In this document: piece by piece, positions 13,001 through 22,722 of the stretch
Layout of the letters: every line of letters starts with the position of its first letter
Position numbering within the stretch: the stretch's first letter is position 1
Origin: Hemibagrus wyckioides
Taxonomy: Eukaryota > Chordata > Actinopteri > Siluriformes > Bagridae
NCBI RefSeq assembly: GCF_019097595.1
Contig: NC_080710.1
Coordinates: 13,662,280-13,726,279, forward strand
Length of the DNA: 64,000 bases
Direction: 5' to 3'
Notes under the pieces: generated by a model
What the model was told of the DNA's origin: nothing
The model's input: only the letters and a program-made list of their open reading frames with translations
Database searches by the model: none
Translations under genes and position numbers: made by a program

Positions 13001-13494
13001 TTTTTTTAACTTAAAATGGGTAATTTGGCCAGCAACATAACACGAGGGTTAATTAAGAACAGACACAATAACACGTTAATTAATAACAGACACATTAATT
13101 AAAAAACACAGTTAAATGAATGTAAAACAACAACACAAGACTATCTAAGCCATGTGGTGGCTTTTCTAAATTGTTTTAGAATTGAATGCTAGACATGGAG
13201 TTTTAGAGCTGGTTACTTTCTAAACAAAAGCTTAGACAGAAATAATTAAGAATCTGTGTCAATAACACGAACATGATGTTTACCTCTGGCGTAGTTGTCC
13301 ACGCTTGTGTTTACAGAGCACGCTTTACACATCATGTGGAGGCACGGCAGAAGTTTGGGCTCTGAGCTGAAACTCAGCTTTGTTCTGCAAACCGCACACG
13401 ACTCCGCTTTCTCCACAGCGAGAGAGGGGGAAGAGTTTGCGAGCTCTTTGGGAGCACTTACATATTCTCTTCCTTCCTCCATTCTCTCGGACAC
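928..13494 (-). CDS. TIF1-family tripartite-motif protein (TRIM24/28/33-like), 5' part
   Basis: Five coding exons on the minus strand join in phase: 13284-13494, 10606-10682, 7961-8099, 2324-2441 and 928-1044, all with AG/GT borders. Exon 1 starts [10 protein letters not shown] and holds the first half of a RING finger ([14 protein letters not shown]). Exon 2 completes it ([15 protein letters not shown]). Exon 3 is B-box 1 ([26 protein letters not shown]). Exon 4 is B-box 2 ([22 protein letters not shown]). Exon 5 begins the coiled coil ([17 protein letters not shown]). RING, two B-boxes and a coiled coil in this order, with the words AHQRVK and TCRDCQL, are typical of TIF1 transcriptional cofactors, which act in the nucleus on chromatin through a C-terminal PHD-bromodomain. 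That part would lie left of the window, so the paralogue cannot be settled. The introns are unusually rich in transposons. Confidence 0.9.
1045..2323. other. TRIM intron 4, nothing recognised
   Basis: AT-rich intronic sequence between TRIM exons 4 and 5. A short TAG/ATT trinucleotide run lies at about 2085-2112. No ORF or transposon end could be supported on either strand. Confidence 0.6.
2442..3919. other. TRIM intron 3, left part, nothing recognised
   Basis: AT-rich sequence downstream of B-box 1 and upstream of B-box 2 in gene order. I see no family-level similarity; the only regularity is short TTATATTCTTA repeats at 3808-3890, which lead into the microsatellite that follows. Confidence 0.55.
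3920..4022. repeat. Compound microsatellite (TC)n-(TCTA)n-(TA)n-(CA)n
   Basis: Adjacent pure runs of TC, then TCTA, then TA, then short CA, seen directly. They abut the left end of the Tc1-like element that follows. Confidence 0.95.
4031..5284 (+). pseudogene. Broken Tc1-like transposon (family A)
   Basis: The left end is a TA (4029-4030) followed by an inverted-repeat-like sequence, cagtggataaaaaaagtcta. A Tc1 transposase reads from an ATG at 4437 ([13 protein letters not shown]), but stops and frameshifts break it. Later pieces in two frames carry the typical words [11 protein letters not shown] (near 5025), the second aspartate ([12 protein letters not shown]) and [17 protein letters not shown] (near 5215-5260). 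The first catalytic region is recognisable at about 4868-4885 (WSDETK). The copy ends abruptly at about 5284, before the 3' end of the gene and the right inverted repeat, and switches directly to another Tc1 family. Confidence 0.85.
5285..5735 (+). pseudogene. Middle fragment of a second Tc1-like family
   Basis: From about 5285 the sequence is nearly identical to 680-790 (tgatgcatgtggggagcgaaggctggcc) and then continues into the part that the 355-880 copy has lost: the region before and around the first catalytic aspartate, and the words MTPGCTMG and a degenerate [10 protein letters not shown]. It stops near 5735 (acacgtaccacctacc) without a right terminal repeat. In-frame stops are present (for example near 5530). 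It is a dead fragment joined head to tail to family A. Confidence 0.8.
5736..6139. other. TRIM intron 3, spacer between Tc1 copies
   Basis: No repeat boundary was recognised. An open frame on the plus strand covers 5850-6120 and includes repeated VQT-like words ([16 protein letters not shown]), faintly like linker regions of THAP-type transposases, but there is no start, domain or splice signal to support a gene. Confidence 0.4.
6142..7380 (-). pseudogene. Tc1-like transposon (family B), transposase broken by a 5-bp deletion
   Basis: A near-complete element flanked by TA at 6140-6141 and 7381-7382. Its inverted repeats begin cactatattgccaaaagtat and are about 30 bp. The minus-strand transposase starts at 7250 ([18 protein letters not shown]), with helix-turn-helix and AT-hook-like regions ([16 protein letters not shown]) and the first catalytic Asp (LWSDES). 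Against the sister copy at 37187-38435 it lacks five bases near 6523-6528. This removes the second catalytic Asp codon and shifts the frame, so the DD34E C-terminal part is read separately from about 6530 down to 6224. Otherwise the two copies look very similar. Confidence 0.93.
7383..7960. other. TRIM intron 3, right part, nothing recognised
   Basis: Unremarkable AT-rich sequence between the Tc1 element and the B-box 1 exon. No repeat or ORF is supported. Confidence 0.55.
8380..9140 (+). mobile_element. Degraded 3' end of a non-LTR retrotransposon (L2-like tail)
   Basis: This is a decayed LINE C-terminus on the plus strand. Around 8820 the sequence reads like LAPRWWNE, a word common at the C-terminus of fish LINE ORF2 proteins, followed by [12 protein letters not shown] text near 8900. 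The end near 9085-9140 (gtcgctctggat... ctgccaaatgcc, then aatgtaaatgtaaat) is the 3' tail shared by many teleost L2-clade LINEs and by V-SINEs. No frame is open for more than about 70 codons. Confidence 0.6.
9283..10023. mobile_element. Decayed DNA transposon with terminal inverted repeats
   Basis: The left end cagtggtacctctgtccttg and the reverse complement of the right end (cagaggtacctcggtgtttg) match at most positions over about 23 bp. No convincing target-site duplication is visible, and no transposase domain is recognisable inside (a 63-codon minus frame at 9429-9620 is unsupported). It lies in TRIM intron 2. The cagtggtacctcg end resembles known vertebrate cut-and-paste families, but I cannot assign a superfamily. 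Confidence 0.55.
10683..12005. other. TRIM intron 1, nothing recognised
   Basis: AT-rich intronic sequence. The small ORFs in it overlap on both strands without any family signal. Confidence 0.55.
12008..12557. mobile_element. Non-autonomous TIR element (Tc1-type ends)
   Basis: The left end (ttgtcaaaagtttggacacacc) and right end (ggtgtgtccaaacttttgac) are inverted repeats of about 22 bp. The right end closes with ggtagtg and a TA at 12558-12559, as expected for Tc1/mariner-type insertion. The left outermost bases have decayed. The 96-codon minus frame inside (12066-12356) has no recognisable transposase motif. It lies in TRIM intron 1. Confidence 0.75.
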
Positions 13495-13800
13495 CGAAAA
13501 ACAAAACCTCCGTAAAAATAAACCACCTCCAACACGTTCTTATTTAAAGAACGCTCACTCCACTGTAGACCGTTGTAAAGTCATGTCTTCACACCTCCGC
13601 TCCCGAAAACGGTTCTGTTATCTTGCTGAAAGTCGATGCCAGCAGAAAATAGTGCTGATGCTAGGTTTAACCAGTGCAGGACGATGCTTCTTAAATCTTA
13701 CATTAGTCCGCTGAATTACAGTGTTTAGTTTACAAAAGTACCTTCCGCGCAAGATTTGCAGCGCGCATGCGCACCATTCTTGCTCATGCGTACATCTTGC
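13495..13800 (-). promoter_or_regulatory. Probable TRIM promoter region with an NRF-1-type site
   Basis: The 300 bp upstream of the TRIM start codon contain cgcgcatgcgca at 13762-13773, a perfect match to the palindromic NRF-1 consensus YGCGCAYGCGCR. It lies about 270 bp upstream of the ATG and is locally GC-rich in otherwise AT-rich DNA. NRF-1 palindromes are typical of TATA-less housekeeping promoters. Transcription start and function are inferred. Confidence 0.6.
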
Positions 13801-13880
13801 TTTCTGTTTGCGCCGAAGTCCGGGAACTACAATGGGCGGGAATACGTCTAAGCAATCAGTTAATCATGTTTAGCATCAAC

Positions 13881-14308
13881 CAGTGTTGCCAGATAAGGCG
13901 GTTTTACGCCCAACTGGGATTCTTTTGGTTACGTATCAGCGGGAAAAAGTGCATTGGGCGGGTTGATAAAATCTGGGCTGGTTTTCGATGCAACTGGCGG
14001 GTTTTTATTTTTGACTATGAACATGATATTTTATTAGTTTTCTGTTCAAACGAACTATACAATAAAGTGTAATATGTAATGTTTACGTTTTAAGTAATGG
14101 TTCAATTAAGCCTGTAAGGTTCAGGAGGGTGTTGTCCAGTCACTCTTGATTAGCGGCTTGTCTTTGTATCACAAAGTTATTAACTGTTATGACTGTTTGT
14201 TATTGTATTAGTTATAAAAGTATGCATTTTGGGCTGGTATTTTTTTTAAATGGGCGGGTTTTAAGCTGTAGTTGGGCTGGAAATCTTCAGTCTAATTTGG
14301 CAACCCTG
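13881..14308. mobile_element. hAT-type MITE with an 8-bp target duplication
   Basis: A 428-bp element starting cagtgttgccagat and ending atttggcaaccctg, which form an imperfect inverted repeat. It is flanked on both sides by gcatcaac (13873-13880 and 14309-14316), a perfect 8-bp duplication typical of hAT transposition. It has no transposase. Internally it repeats words such as gggcgggtt and gggctgg near both ends. It sits just upstream of the TRIM promoter. Confidence 0.88.
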
Positions 14309-14316
14309 GCATCAAC

Positions 14317-15589
14317 CAACAATGTGACTGCTCATATCTAGTGGTTTATTTTTTCTTTCTTTCTTTTTTTGGTTGCACTGATGAATAAACTGATGGACTT
14401 CACTTTTTTTTTATTTTGCAATGCAATTTTTTGAGTGACAGGCAAAACCTGTTATTACATGAGGCATCTAATGTGGATCTGAAGTCCCTTCTATTTTTCC
14501 TGGCGCTATATGGCACCTCCTTCTATTAAATTGCATAGCTCCTGGCAATTTCCCATTATTTCTAAGTTGAGCCCTTAGGATCCTTCAATCCTAATTTACA
14601 TCCTTCTCAGAATCCCCCTAATGTCCTGACTAAACATGACACACCTCTCCTGTGGTGTAATGTCTTGTACTTAGAATTCCCCTTATTTTCAGAGTTATCT
14701 GAAACCTCCCTCTTCCCCTATAACCTTTTATGGAACTTCCTGTCTTTCTGGTTAGCCCTTGATTTAAAAAAAAAAAAAAAAAAAACTGCACTGAAATATA
14801 AGTGCACTACTTGCTTTACCCTGCACATTCAGCTCTGAGCGCTTATTTCAGACAGGAGCCTCACAGATTACTTTTGCACCCAAAATGTGTAAGTTCATTT
14901 TAGCTGCCCTTCTCAATTTCCATTTTTAACCTCAGCTCTAGCCTAATATAGCTCATGTAATATGATGCTTGTGCCAGCAGCTGCTATTCATGTGATATGG
15001 TCTCTTACCCTGCATTTGCATTGATTGCCAATGTAGTGAGTGCCTTGCCTAGTTTTTCCACACCTGTTCCAGTGGTTATTCTTCTAGTTCTAGACTTTAA
15101 TTCTATTCAGGCTGGTTACAGGTTTTATATATATATATATATATATACATTTCATATCTAGCACAGTCTTCCGGAATCATGGGGTCCACTGCTTGCAAAT
15201 GCTCCAGCAAACAATCTACATACACCCTAAGGCATTACTGCTACTTCCAACTCTCCTACTTGGCATTTCAGTTCTTCCACTTCCTGGAACATCTGTGCGA
15301 CTCTGTTCTCCCTATTCACTTCCTGTTCAAAACATGCACTGGCCTTTCACTCATGATGCATCTACCCAAAAAATGCCTACGCATACTAAATTCAACTCTC
15401 GGGCTACTGAAACTGACCAGCTCCATACCCATGATCCCTCTAGCCATCCATGTGATTGTTATCCATGCGATTGTTATGAGGTTTAAAACCTGGAAGAACG
15501 CTTCTAAGCACTTTATAAGCAGCATGCTAACAATGCTACCACATGAAGTAACGTTCCTCGAACCTTACCGAGCCATTATTGTGGGTTAC
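14317..15589. other. Upstream intergenic sequence with poly(A) and TA runs
   Basis: No gene is recognised. A run of about 21 A lies at 14765-14785 and a TA run at 15127-15147. Overlapping plus-strand frames at 15179-15658 (159 codons) and 15193-15486 have no start context, domain or family resemblance, and run into LTR-like sequence, so I do not call them genes. Confidence 0.5.
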
Positions 15590-15780
15590 TCTGATTGTGG
15601 ATTACTGTGTATGGACTCTCGTTTTATGTTTCTGGTTATTGAGTTTTGCCTCGTGTGATTTATTGGTTTTGTTTGCTATAGTGTTTCGCTTTTCCGGTTT
15701 TGACCTTTTGCTTTCGTTTTCCCATTAATGATTATTGCCTGTCAATTTGGATTGTTAAATAAATATTCACATATGGATTC
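15590..15780 (+). mobile_element. 3' end fragment of a Gypsy-type LTR
   Basis: The T-rich text with gttttgacc, attgcctg, an AATAAA near 15761 and the ending catatggattc parallels the 3' part of the solo LTR at 43136-43701 (cttttgaccc, attgcctgcc, AATAAA, caaatggattc). It is truncated: neither a left TG end nor a target duplication was found. Orientation plus. Confidence 0.55.
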
Positions 15781-15859
15781 ATATAGACACATAGATAAAC
15801 CAGGTGTAATCTATGAAATTAACAATATGTACATTATAATTATATTACACAGAGAAAAT

Positions 15860-17163
15860 ATTATAATTATATTATAGCAGAATGTACAGGATGGAGCAGA
15901 ACTGCAAGGTGGTTAAGTGTAGTGAGACATGAGTGTCCTAGTGGTGTAGTGTAGAGTTCAGAAGGTTTATGGTTGTAGGGAAAAAAACTGGCCCTGAACC
16001 TGCTGGTTCTGGTGCGGATGGACCTGTATCTCCTCCTGGACGGAAGGAGGTTGAACAGATTATGACTCGGGTGGGAGGAGCCCTTGATGATTTTGTGTGC
16101 TCTGTGCAGACATCTACTGTGGTGAAGAGATTCAATGGCAGGTAGTTGGGTGCCGATGATGCGTTGGGCGGTTTTTACCACCCTTTGGAGTGATTTCTTT
16201 TCACACACTGTGGAGCTGCCATACTATGCTGTGATGGAGCTTGTCAAGATGCTCTCAATAATGCAGCTGTAAAAGTTGGTCAGGATCTTGGGGAATAGGT
16301 GAACTTTTTTTAGTCTTCTCAGGAAGTAAAGACGCTGTTGCACCTTCCGAACCAGAGTTTAGTTTTCTGATAAGACAGATCCTCAGAGATATGGATGCCC
16401 AGGAACTTAAAGCTGGAGACACTTTAGACCCATTGATGTAGATAGGGGAGTTGCTACTGTTAGATTTCCAGAAGTCCACAATGAGCTCTTTGGTCTTCGT
16501 GGCATTGAGGGTGAGGTTGTTCATGGAACACCATGCTGACAGGTTTTGGATCTCCTCCCTGTAGGCCGATTCATTGTTGTTGCTGATTTGGCCAACAACT
16601 GCGGTATCATCTGCATATTTGAAGATGTTGGAGTTTTGCTGTGGAACACAGTCATGGGTGAACAGGGAGTAGAGCAGTGGGCTCAGCACACAGCCTTGTG
16701 GAACGCCAGTGTTCAGGATGAGGGTTGAGTATATGTAATTATCCAACCTTACAGACTGAGGTCTATTAGTTAGAAAGTCCATAATCCATCTGCATGTGGA
16801 TGTGCAGATACCCAGGTCACTGAGCTTATCGATCAGTTTACTAGGGATGACTGTGTCAAAAGCAGAGCTGAAGTCAATGAACAACATCTGAATGTATGTA
16901 TTGTTATTGTCCAGGTGAGTGAGAGCTAGCAGTGGATTTGGCATCCTCAGTCGACCTATTCAGGCGATAGGGAAACTGGTGTGGGTCCAGTGTAGGTGGG
17001 AGACACACTATAAGGTGACTTAGAACCAGCTTCTCAAAGCACTTCATAACAATGGGGGTGAGTGCAACAGGGTGGAAATCATTCAGGCACTTTGCAGAAG
17101 AATGCTTGGGCACTGGGATAATGGTTGTAGTCTTCAGACATTTGGAACAGTGGCCTGGGCCAG
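15860..17163 (-). pseudogene. LINE segment A: reverse transcriptase and C-terminus (CR1/L2-type)
   Basis: This is the 3' third of a minus-strand non-LTR retrotransposon. Frames at 17113-16904 and 16944-16255 carry RT motifs: [13 protein letters not shown], motif A ([11 protein letters not shown]), motif B ([15 protein letters not shown]) and the catalytic box KYADD. The 16208-15867 frame is the C-terminal part typical of this clade (HHSRCLHRAHKI, LPSRRRYRSIRTRT). Frameshifts separate the pieces, so it is dead. It ends at an AT-rich tail near 15860. The reading frame stops at 17163 because of the inserted gag-only element and resumes at 20411. Confidence 0.92.
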
Positions 17164-20100
17164 TGTAGCAAATTTAGCTCAAAATTTAAATATTTAAGTG
17201 TAATTATAACTGGTTATAATTAATTATAAATATTCAAATGGGGGTTTTAGAACTAACTGTCAGAGAATCAATAACACAACTATTTGATTTGTTCGTCCAG
17301 CGAACAGACCGTATAATTATGTATTAATTCCAGGGAAAGTTATCTTCCTGGCCAAGAAAGAATAACTACTTTATAAAGTACTAGCTGTAATTTAGCACGT
17401 AGCAAGAGCAATGTTCAGGGACCCCGAAATTGTGAGCAAAGCACAGAGACAATCACTCATGAATAAAATGCATTTAATAAAACAAAAACACACAACACAT
17501 ACTAACTATGACACACATACATAAAAGACAGGATAAGGATTATAGAGAGGGGATAAGTAGGCAAAGAGAGATTGAGATTAAGGAAGGGAATACAGAGGAA
17601 ATCAGAACGAGAGAGAGAGAGAGATAAGGAACTAGAGAAGAGATGAAATATGGCAAGTTTCAGATCGAGTTTTGATTACCACGTGTGAGTAATTAGGATT
17701 CGCCTTAATCAAGGGGCTTCAGCTTAAAATTGTGGATCTAAAATAATTAGTAACTTTTTCTTGCATTGGTTCATTGATAAGAGTCCTGATGTAATGGATC
17801 AAGGAGGTTCGGAGATTCGAAGTCCTCGGAGTAAGCAAGAGTTTCTGCTGGAACGAAAAAGGTTTCGGTGGTGCAAACAAAGTTCTTCGATTGAAGCTGC
17901 CGGCAAAGTCTCAGAAGAAAGTGAAAGTCTTGTCCCGAAGAAAGATCGGAGTCGAGTCGGGCGATGATAGAAGAGGTCGTGCCGGGAAGAAAAGGTGCAC
18001 GGGGGCCCCCCCCAACCCGCAGAGCGCCGAAGCAGAGCTTCATGCCCCGAAGTAGGCCTGTCGGAGCTTGTTGAAGTAAGCCTGTGGGGTTTCTAGTTTG
18101 CCCTGTTTTAAGTCCATGGCTGCAAACAGTCCATGTTCTGACTCTGGTTCAGAGAATTCTTTAATTAAAGCTTGTCGAAGTTGCTGGTAGTTTGCAGTGA
18201 TCGTTTCTGGCTGCCGGTCTAGGAAACTCCGCACCTCCCGGCTGGAGGTGATCCTGAGGAGGTAGAGCTTGTCTCGTGTAGTCATATTGGTCAAAGTTTG
18301 CAAATGAAAATCAATGTTCTGCAGGTAGGCGTGGACGTTATGGCCTCCCATGGGGTTTGGCGTGAAAGTGGGAATATTCCTAGCCAGTTTGTCCAGTTCC
18401 CTCGGGGCCACCCTGTGTCCGGGATATGGGGTTTCTTGGAAGGGCTCCCACCCTTTCTGCTGTTGGGGTTCGATGATGCTAGCAGGTGAGGTCTTGAGTA
18501 GGGGGCACCCACCCCCCCCTTTGGACAGGAAATTCTTGTCCCGAAGGGTGGAAACCCTTTGAGGTTGAGGGAAATTCTACGGAGTGCATTTTCCTTTCAG
18601 AGTCACCTTGCAACCTATACGCATGTTTTAAGTTCCCTGTGCGTTTGTTAAATTCGTCCTTCAAATGGTCTCTTTGTTTTGACAGGGCATTGATTTCGGC
18701 CCGGGCACTTTGCAAATGGCCCTCGTAGGCCGTAGCCCTGGCATCTCTTTCTCTCAGTTCAGCCTCTGCCCTTTTTAAAAGGCCCTTGGCTCGCTGGAGT
18801 TCCTCGCTGAGCTCCTCTCACATGTCCTTTTCCTGTTGCTCGCGCTGTGCTGTGTTCACCTGGAGCTCGCCCAGGGCTGTCTGTAGTTTCGCTACTTCCT
18901 CCTGCAGCTCTGGTTCCTGTTCACCTGCCGTCCGATGTCGGTGCTCCATTTTGGTCGTTAGCTGGTCCAGTTGACCGTGAGCAATTTCCAGATTCCTCTG
19001 AGCCTCTCCAGCTTGGATCTTTAATGCTGCTGATTCTTGTTCCAGGCAGAACATGTTTGCTTCACCCCCCTTTGCCTGGAGGAAGAGGTTGTGTGCCAGA
19101 GATCCCAGAATCTTGGCCAGCTCCTTGTGGCTGTAGTCATGCGTGGGATCGCGGGCCATCAGGGCACTTAAGTTGTCGTCCAGCTGCTCAGGGCTCAGGT
19201 GTTGTATGTCTCTCGCAGCCTCAGGTAGGAGGGCACCCGTCATGGCGTTCAGCCAGGCCTCTAGTCGGTCCCAGTGTGCATCAAGGCTTGATGATCGAGA
19301 CATGCTGGCTCACTGTTGGGGAGAGAGAAGAGAGAAAAAACGGTGCGAGGACCAATGCAATTCCTTGCCGTACTAGTGATGGTACTACTCGGCGAATATA
19401 TATATATATCTGATAATGGGCACAGTTAGCCCTAAGAATTAAGGCCGAACGTGGGAACTAGGTCAGGTTGACGGCGTGATCACCTAAATACTTTGGGTTT
19501 TCTTAGATCACCAAATTTTACCTTGATGATTCTCACACATTAGGTTCCCGCACAGATACACAGAAAATGGTGAAAAATAAAGACCCAACTATTTAAATCA
19601 GCAGGGGAAGAATAGGCCTAAGCCTGTTAACGCTGTTAGGGTTTAGATCTTATAGGAAAGGGGTTGCTGTTGGGGTGGAACTTAGATTGTTGACCTTGCT
19701 CGTGGAGTGGGAGCAGCTGAATACCTTAAATTTTGTGAGGAAAATCAGCTAATCGCCTTTGGACTAGTAGCAGCAGGACAGTAATATCTAAGTTCCACTC
19801 CGGCCAGCAATAGGTACAGCAGGACGGGTGGCTCCGCTTGCTGTGGTGCACTGCGGAGGCAACCTTCCTTTACTGATGGAGTAAACCAAGGAGTGCCATA
19901 AAGGGTTAAACCTAAATACCCCAGTTCCACACACTTATTTTGAATTCAGGTTCAAAACTCATTTTAAATTAAATTCAAACTAGTGTGAGGGAACTTGAGA
20001 GAAGGAGGAAAACGAAATAAAGGGAAAAAAACTAACTAAATAAGAAAAAACAAAAAAAACAAAAATAAAATAAAATAAATTAAAATAAAAGTAACTGAAT

Positions 20101-20406
20101 TAAATAAAGTAATTCAATTAAGAATGAATAAAATAAAATAAAAAAATTAATAATAAAACAAAATAAAAATAAAATAATAATAATAATGATAATAAAGTAT
20201 AAAACCCAAGCTTGAAATGAAGAAAAGGGGAGAAAATAACTAAATGGGTCAAAGATAATAATAGTAAAAATCTAGAATAACAATTAACTATAAATTAACT
20301 CAAAATACCAATAATGATTAGTTAAGTTAATCAGAGAATGACTGGAGAAGTCAAAAACAAAATTAAGTAAGCTACAAGGCAAGGAGGTAGACCTGGAGAC
20401 GCTACA
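17164..20406 (-). mobile_element. Gag-only retroelement inserted in the LINE
   Basis: A 3243-bp insertion with ends tgtagc/gctaca, flanked by CCAG duplications (17160-17163 and 20407-20410). Deleting the insert plus one CCAG restores the LINE reading frame exactly. Inside, only a gag-like region is recognisable on the minus strand. No protease, RT, RNase H or integrase is seen, and I could not find direct LTRs by eye. A 4-bp duplication and TG...CA ends suggest insertion by a retroviral-type integrase supplied in trans. The A-rich stretch at 20030-20210 is low complexity. Confidence 0.75.
18040..19303 (-). pseudogene. Gag-like ORF: coiled coil plus capsid-like domain
   Basis: Reads from 19303 (MSRSSSLDAHWDRLEAWL). 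It begins with a helical part and a long heptad-rich coiled coil (LEQESAALKIQAGEAQRNLE, EEVAKLQTALGELQ), has an in-frame TGA near 18815, and continues as coiled coil to about 18600. After a frameshift near 18480-18410 it carries a capsid-like part (GGHNVHAYLQNIDFHLQT, LYLLRITSSREVRSFLDRQP, ALIKEFSEPESEHGL). The HVHAYL, LLR and SFLDRQP words are what one expects of Ty3/retroviral-type capsid helices. The frame ends at 18040 with no zinc knuckle seen. It resembles gag proteins of fish LTR elements as I recall them; family not named. Confidence 0.65.
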
Positions 20407-20410
20407 CCAG

Positions 20411-21749
20411 TGACAGGTTGAAATTTTCAGTGAAGACTTGAGCCAATTGGTCAGGACCAGCTGACTTACGTGGATCTACTCTGCTCAGTGTTGAATGTAC
20501 CTCTGTTGTGGAGAGTGATATTGGATGAACAACCATGGAGAAGTCAGCATTTCTGGTGTGGTGTGTGACGCCTTTGTCGAAGTGAGCAAAGAAGTGGTTG
20601 AGCTCGTCTGGGAGGAAGGCATTGCTGGTTGGTAGAGACTGTATTGAAGGTTCATGGTCAGTGATGGTCTGGATGCCTTTCCACATGCGCCTGGGGTCAG
20701 AGTTGCTGTGGAAGTGCTCCTTAATGCACAGTTTATGTGCATGCTTGGCTTTCCTAATGCCCTTTTTCAGTTGGCCCTGGCTCTGCTGTCGTCCTCTGTA
20801 TTGCCAGATTTAAATGCAGCATCTTTTGCTTTCAGCAAGAGACAGACCTCAGAGTTTATCAATGGCTTCTGCTTAGGAAAGTGTTTCACATGTTTGACAG
20901 TGGTGACGGGTGTCAATACACGTGTTGATATGGTCCAGTATAGATGATGTATAGATGTTGATGTCTGTCTGTGCACCTGAGGTGGCCTGTGAGGCAAACA
21001 TGCTCCAGTCAGTGTCTTGTAGCTTTTGTTGTAGTGAAAAAATGCCCCTCTTTTGTCATACCTTCATCTTCACTGATGGTTTCACACGTTTGCTGAGTGG
21101 TGTGTATTTTGGTAGCATGAACAAAGAGAGGTGATTAGACTGACCCAAGTGGGGGAGGGAATTGGCCCTGTATGCCTCAGCAATTTTAGTGTAAACATGG
21201 TCCAGTGTGTTGTCCCCTCTAGTAGCGCAGGAAACATGCTGATGAAATTTGGGAAGTACAAATTTCTTAAGTTGGAGCGGTTGAAGTCCCCAGCAACAAT
21301 AATAACTCCACCGGTATGTTCTGTCTGTTGCTTGCTGATAGCTTGCTGTAGTTCTTCCATAGCAGCATTAGCATTCGGAAGGATGTATGCTGAAGTTACA
21401 ACAATGGCTGAGAATTCTCTTGGGAGATAAATGGGTCTGCATTTAATCATCAAATACTCCAGATGAGCTGAGCAATGACTTTCAATTACAGTTGAGTCTG
21501 TGCACCATGATTTGTTAACATAAATGCACAGACCTCCACCCTTGTGCTTACCAGAGTCCACTGCCAGTCTATCTGCCCGGAAAACACTGTGTCCCTCTAG
21601 CTCAATGGTGCTGCTGGGAATGTTGTTGTTAAGCCATGTTTCCGTGAAAATCATGACATTACATTCTGTTTTTTTGTTGTTATCCATAGTCGCAGTTCAT
21701 CCATTTTAATCATCAGAGATCGTACATTTGCAAGAAAGATGCTTGGGAG
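20411..21749 (-). pseudogene. LINE segment B: endonuclease and start of RT
   Basis: The middle of the split LINE. The apurinic-type endonuclease domain reads at 21687-21082, with FTETWLN, GGGLCIYVN and the GDFNRSN catalytic motif. The linker and beginning of RT are at 20997-20407 (MWKGIQTITDHEP, DPRKSAGPDQLAQ). The N-terminus, LPSIFLANVRSL, is at about 21740-21700. Frameshifts are present. It meets segment A across the gag-only element and segment C across the endogenous retrovirus. Confidence 0.92.
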
Positions 21750-22720
21750 TGTGGGAGATAATTTTATAGTTTGAAGTGTATATGTATGGAACATGTGTTT
21801 GATGTTGTGTAAAATAACCAGGGGACAGCATGATTGAGTTTTCAGGTAAAGTTTATTCATTAGATCGTTTGATTTTAAGACCAATATAGGGTTTAACGCG
21901 ACATGTGGCTCGGTCTTTGGCCTTGCATGTAGTCTGCAAGGGCTTTAGAGAATGAGCGGTAGCAGGCTTGCCAAATTTGGCCCAGTCAATATCAGAGCTG
22001 TACTCCAGGTCATCATGACCCATCTTCACCTTGCTGGTACCTTGAGAGGCAATGACCTCATCATGGAGCAAACGCAGAGTGTGTTGAACAGTGATGGCAG
22101 TACCAGGTGAAATGTCTAGATCAAATATGCAGAAGAGAAAAGATAGATGCGAAAGCAGTGAAGTGTAAAATGCAATGATAAAGAAGAAAGATGGGGGTAG
22201 GCCCCTGTAGAACTGAGAACTTACCCATGCTGTCCACTGTAGATGAATGAGTCAGCTGAAGAAAATCCCACTGGTGGGGGTGGAGACGCCCACATTTTTA
22301 ATACAATGATTCGCGAAAATTTAATTATAATGGTATTCGAAAAGTTGTAAATTCAAAGATAATGGTGTCAAAAAAGAACCTAATACTCCAAAAAAGAAAA
22401 ATAGGTGGGACTTTCTCAGCAGAGAGCTGGTGACGTGTTACTTTTGGAGAAGATAAGGAAAATAAATAAAAAGACGGTGTTCGGTGATGCCAAGGGAGAG
22501 GTTGTTGGGATGTTCATGCATGAGCATCTCAATTCTTTGTATCAGCACTGATTACAAGTAAAATCTCATATCTGCATTCATCTAGTCTGCATGATTTGTC
22601 TTATTTAGTTTCACTGCTAAATAAGTCTCACTCAGACTGAGCTGTCGGGTCAGTGTGGAAACTGGAGTCAGATTTTGTAGTGAAGTAGTGCTAGTGGGTA
22701 GAACAGAATTTTATTCCACA
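21750..22720 (+). repeat. 5' LTR of the endogenous retrovirus
   Basis: 971 bp, starting tgtgggagataa and ending attccaca. It matches the 970-bp copy at 34217-35186 almost throughout, with scattered substitutions and small indels (near 21850 and 22255). It is preceded by GGAG (21746-21749), which recurs at 35187-35190. An ORF-like stretch on the minus strand (22071-21853) is a chance frame present in both LTRs. The AATAAA seen in the 3' copy at 35034 is AGTAAA here. Confidence 0.95.
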
Positions 22721-22722
22721 TT

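Noticed and set aside
14460..14760. T/C-rich stretch considered as an RNA gene or promoter
   Set aside because: No paired structure, box motifs or neighbouring gene to support it.
15179..15658. 159-codon plus frame
   Set aside because: No family signal, no splice or promoter context, and it runs into an LTR fragment.
21853..22071. Minus frame repeated at 34320-34535
   Set aside because: The two copies are the two LTRs of the retrovirus, so the repetition reflects LTR identity rather than a conserved protein. An LTR-encoded protein is not excluded but has no other support.
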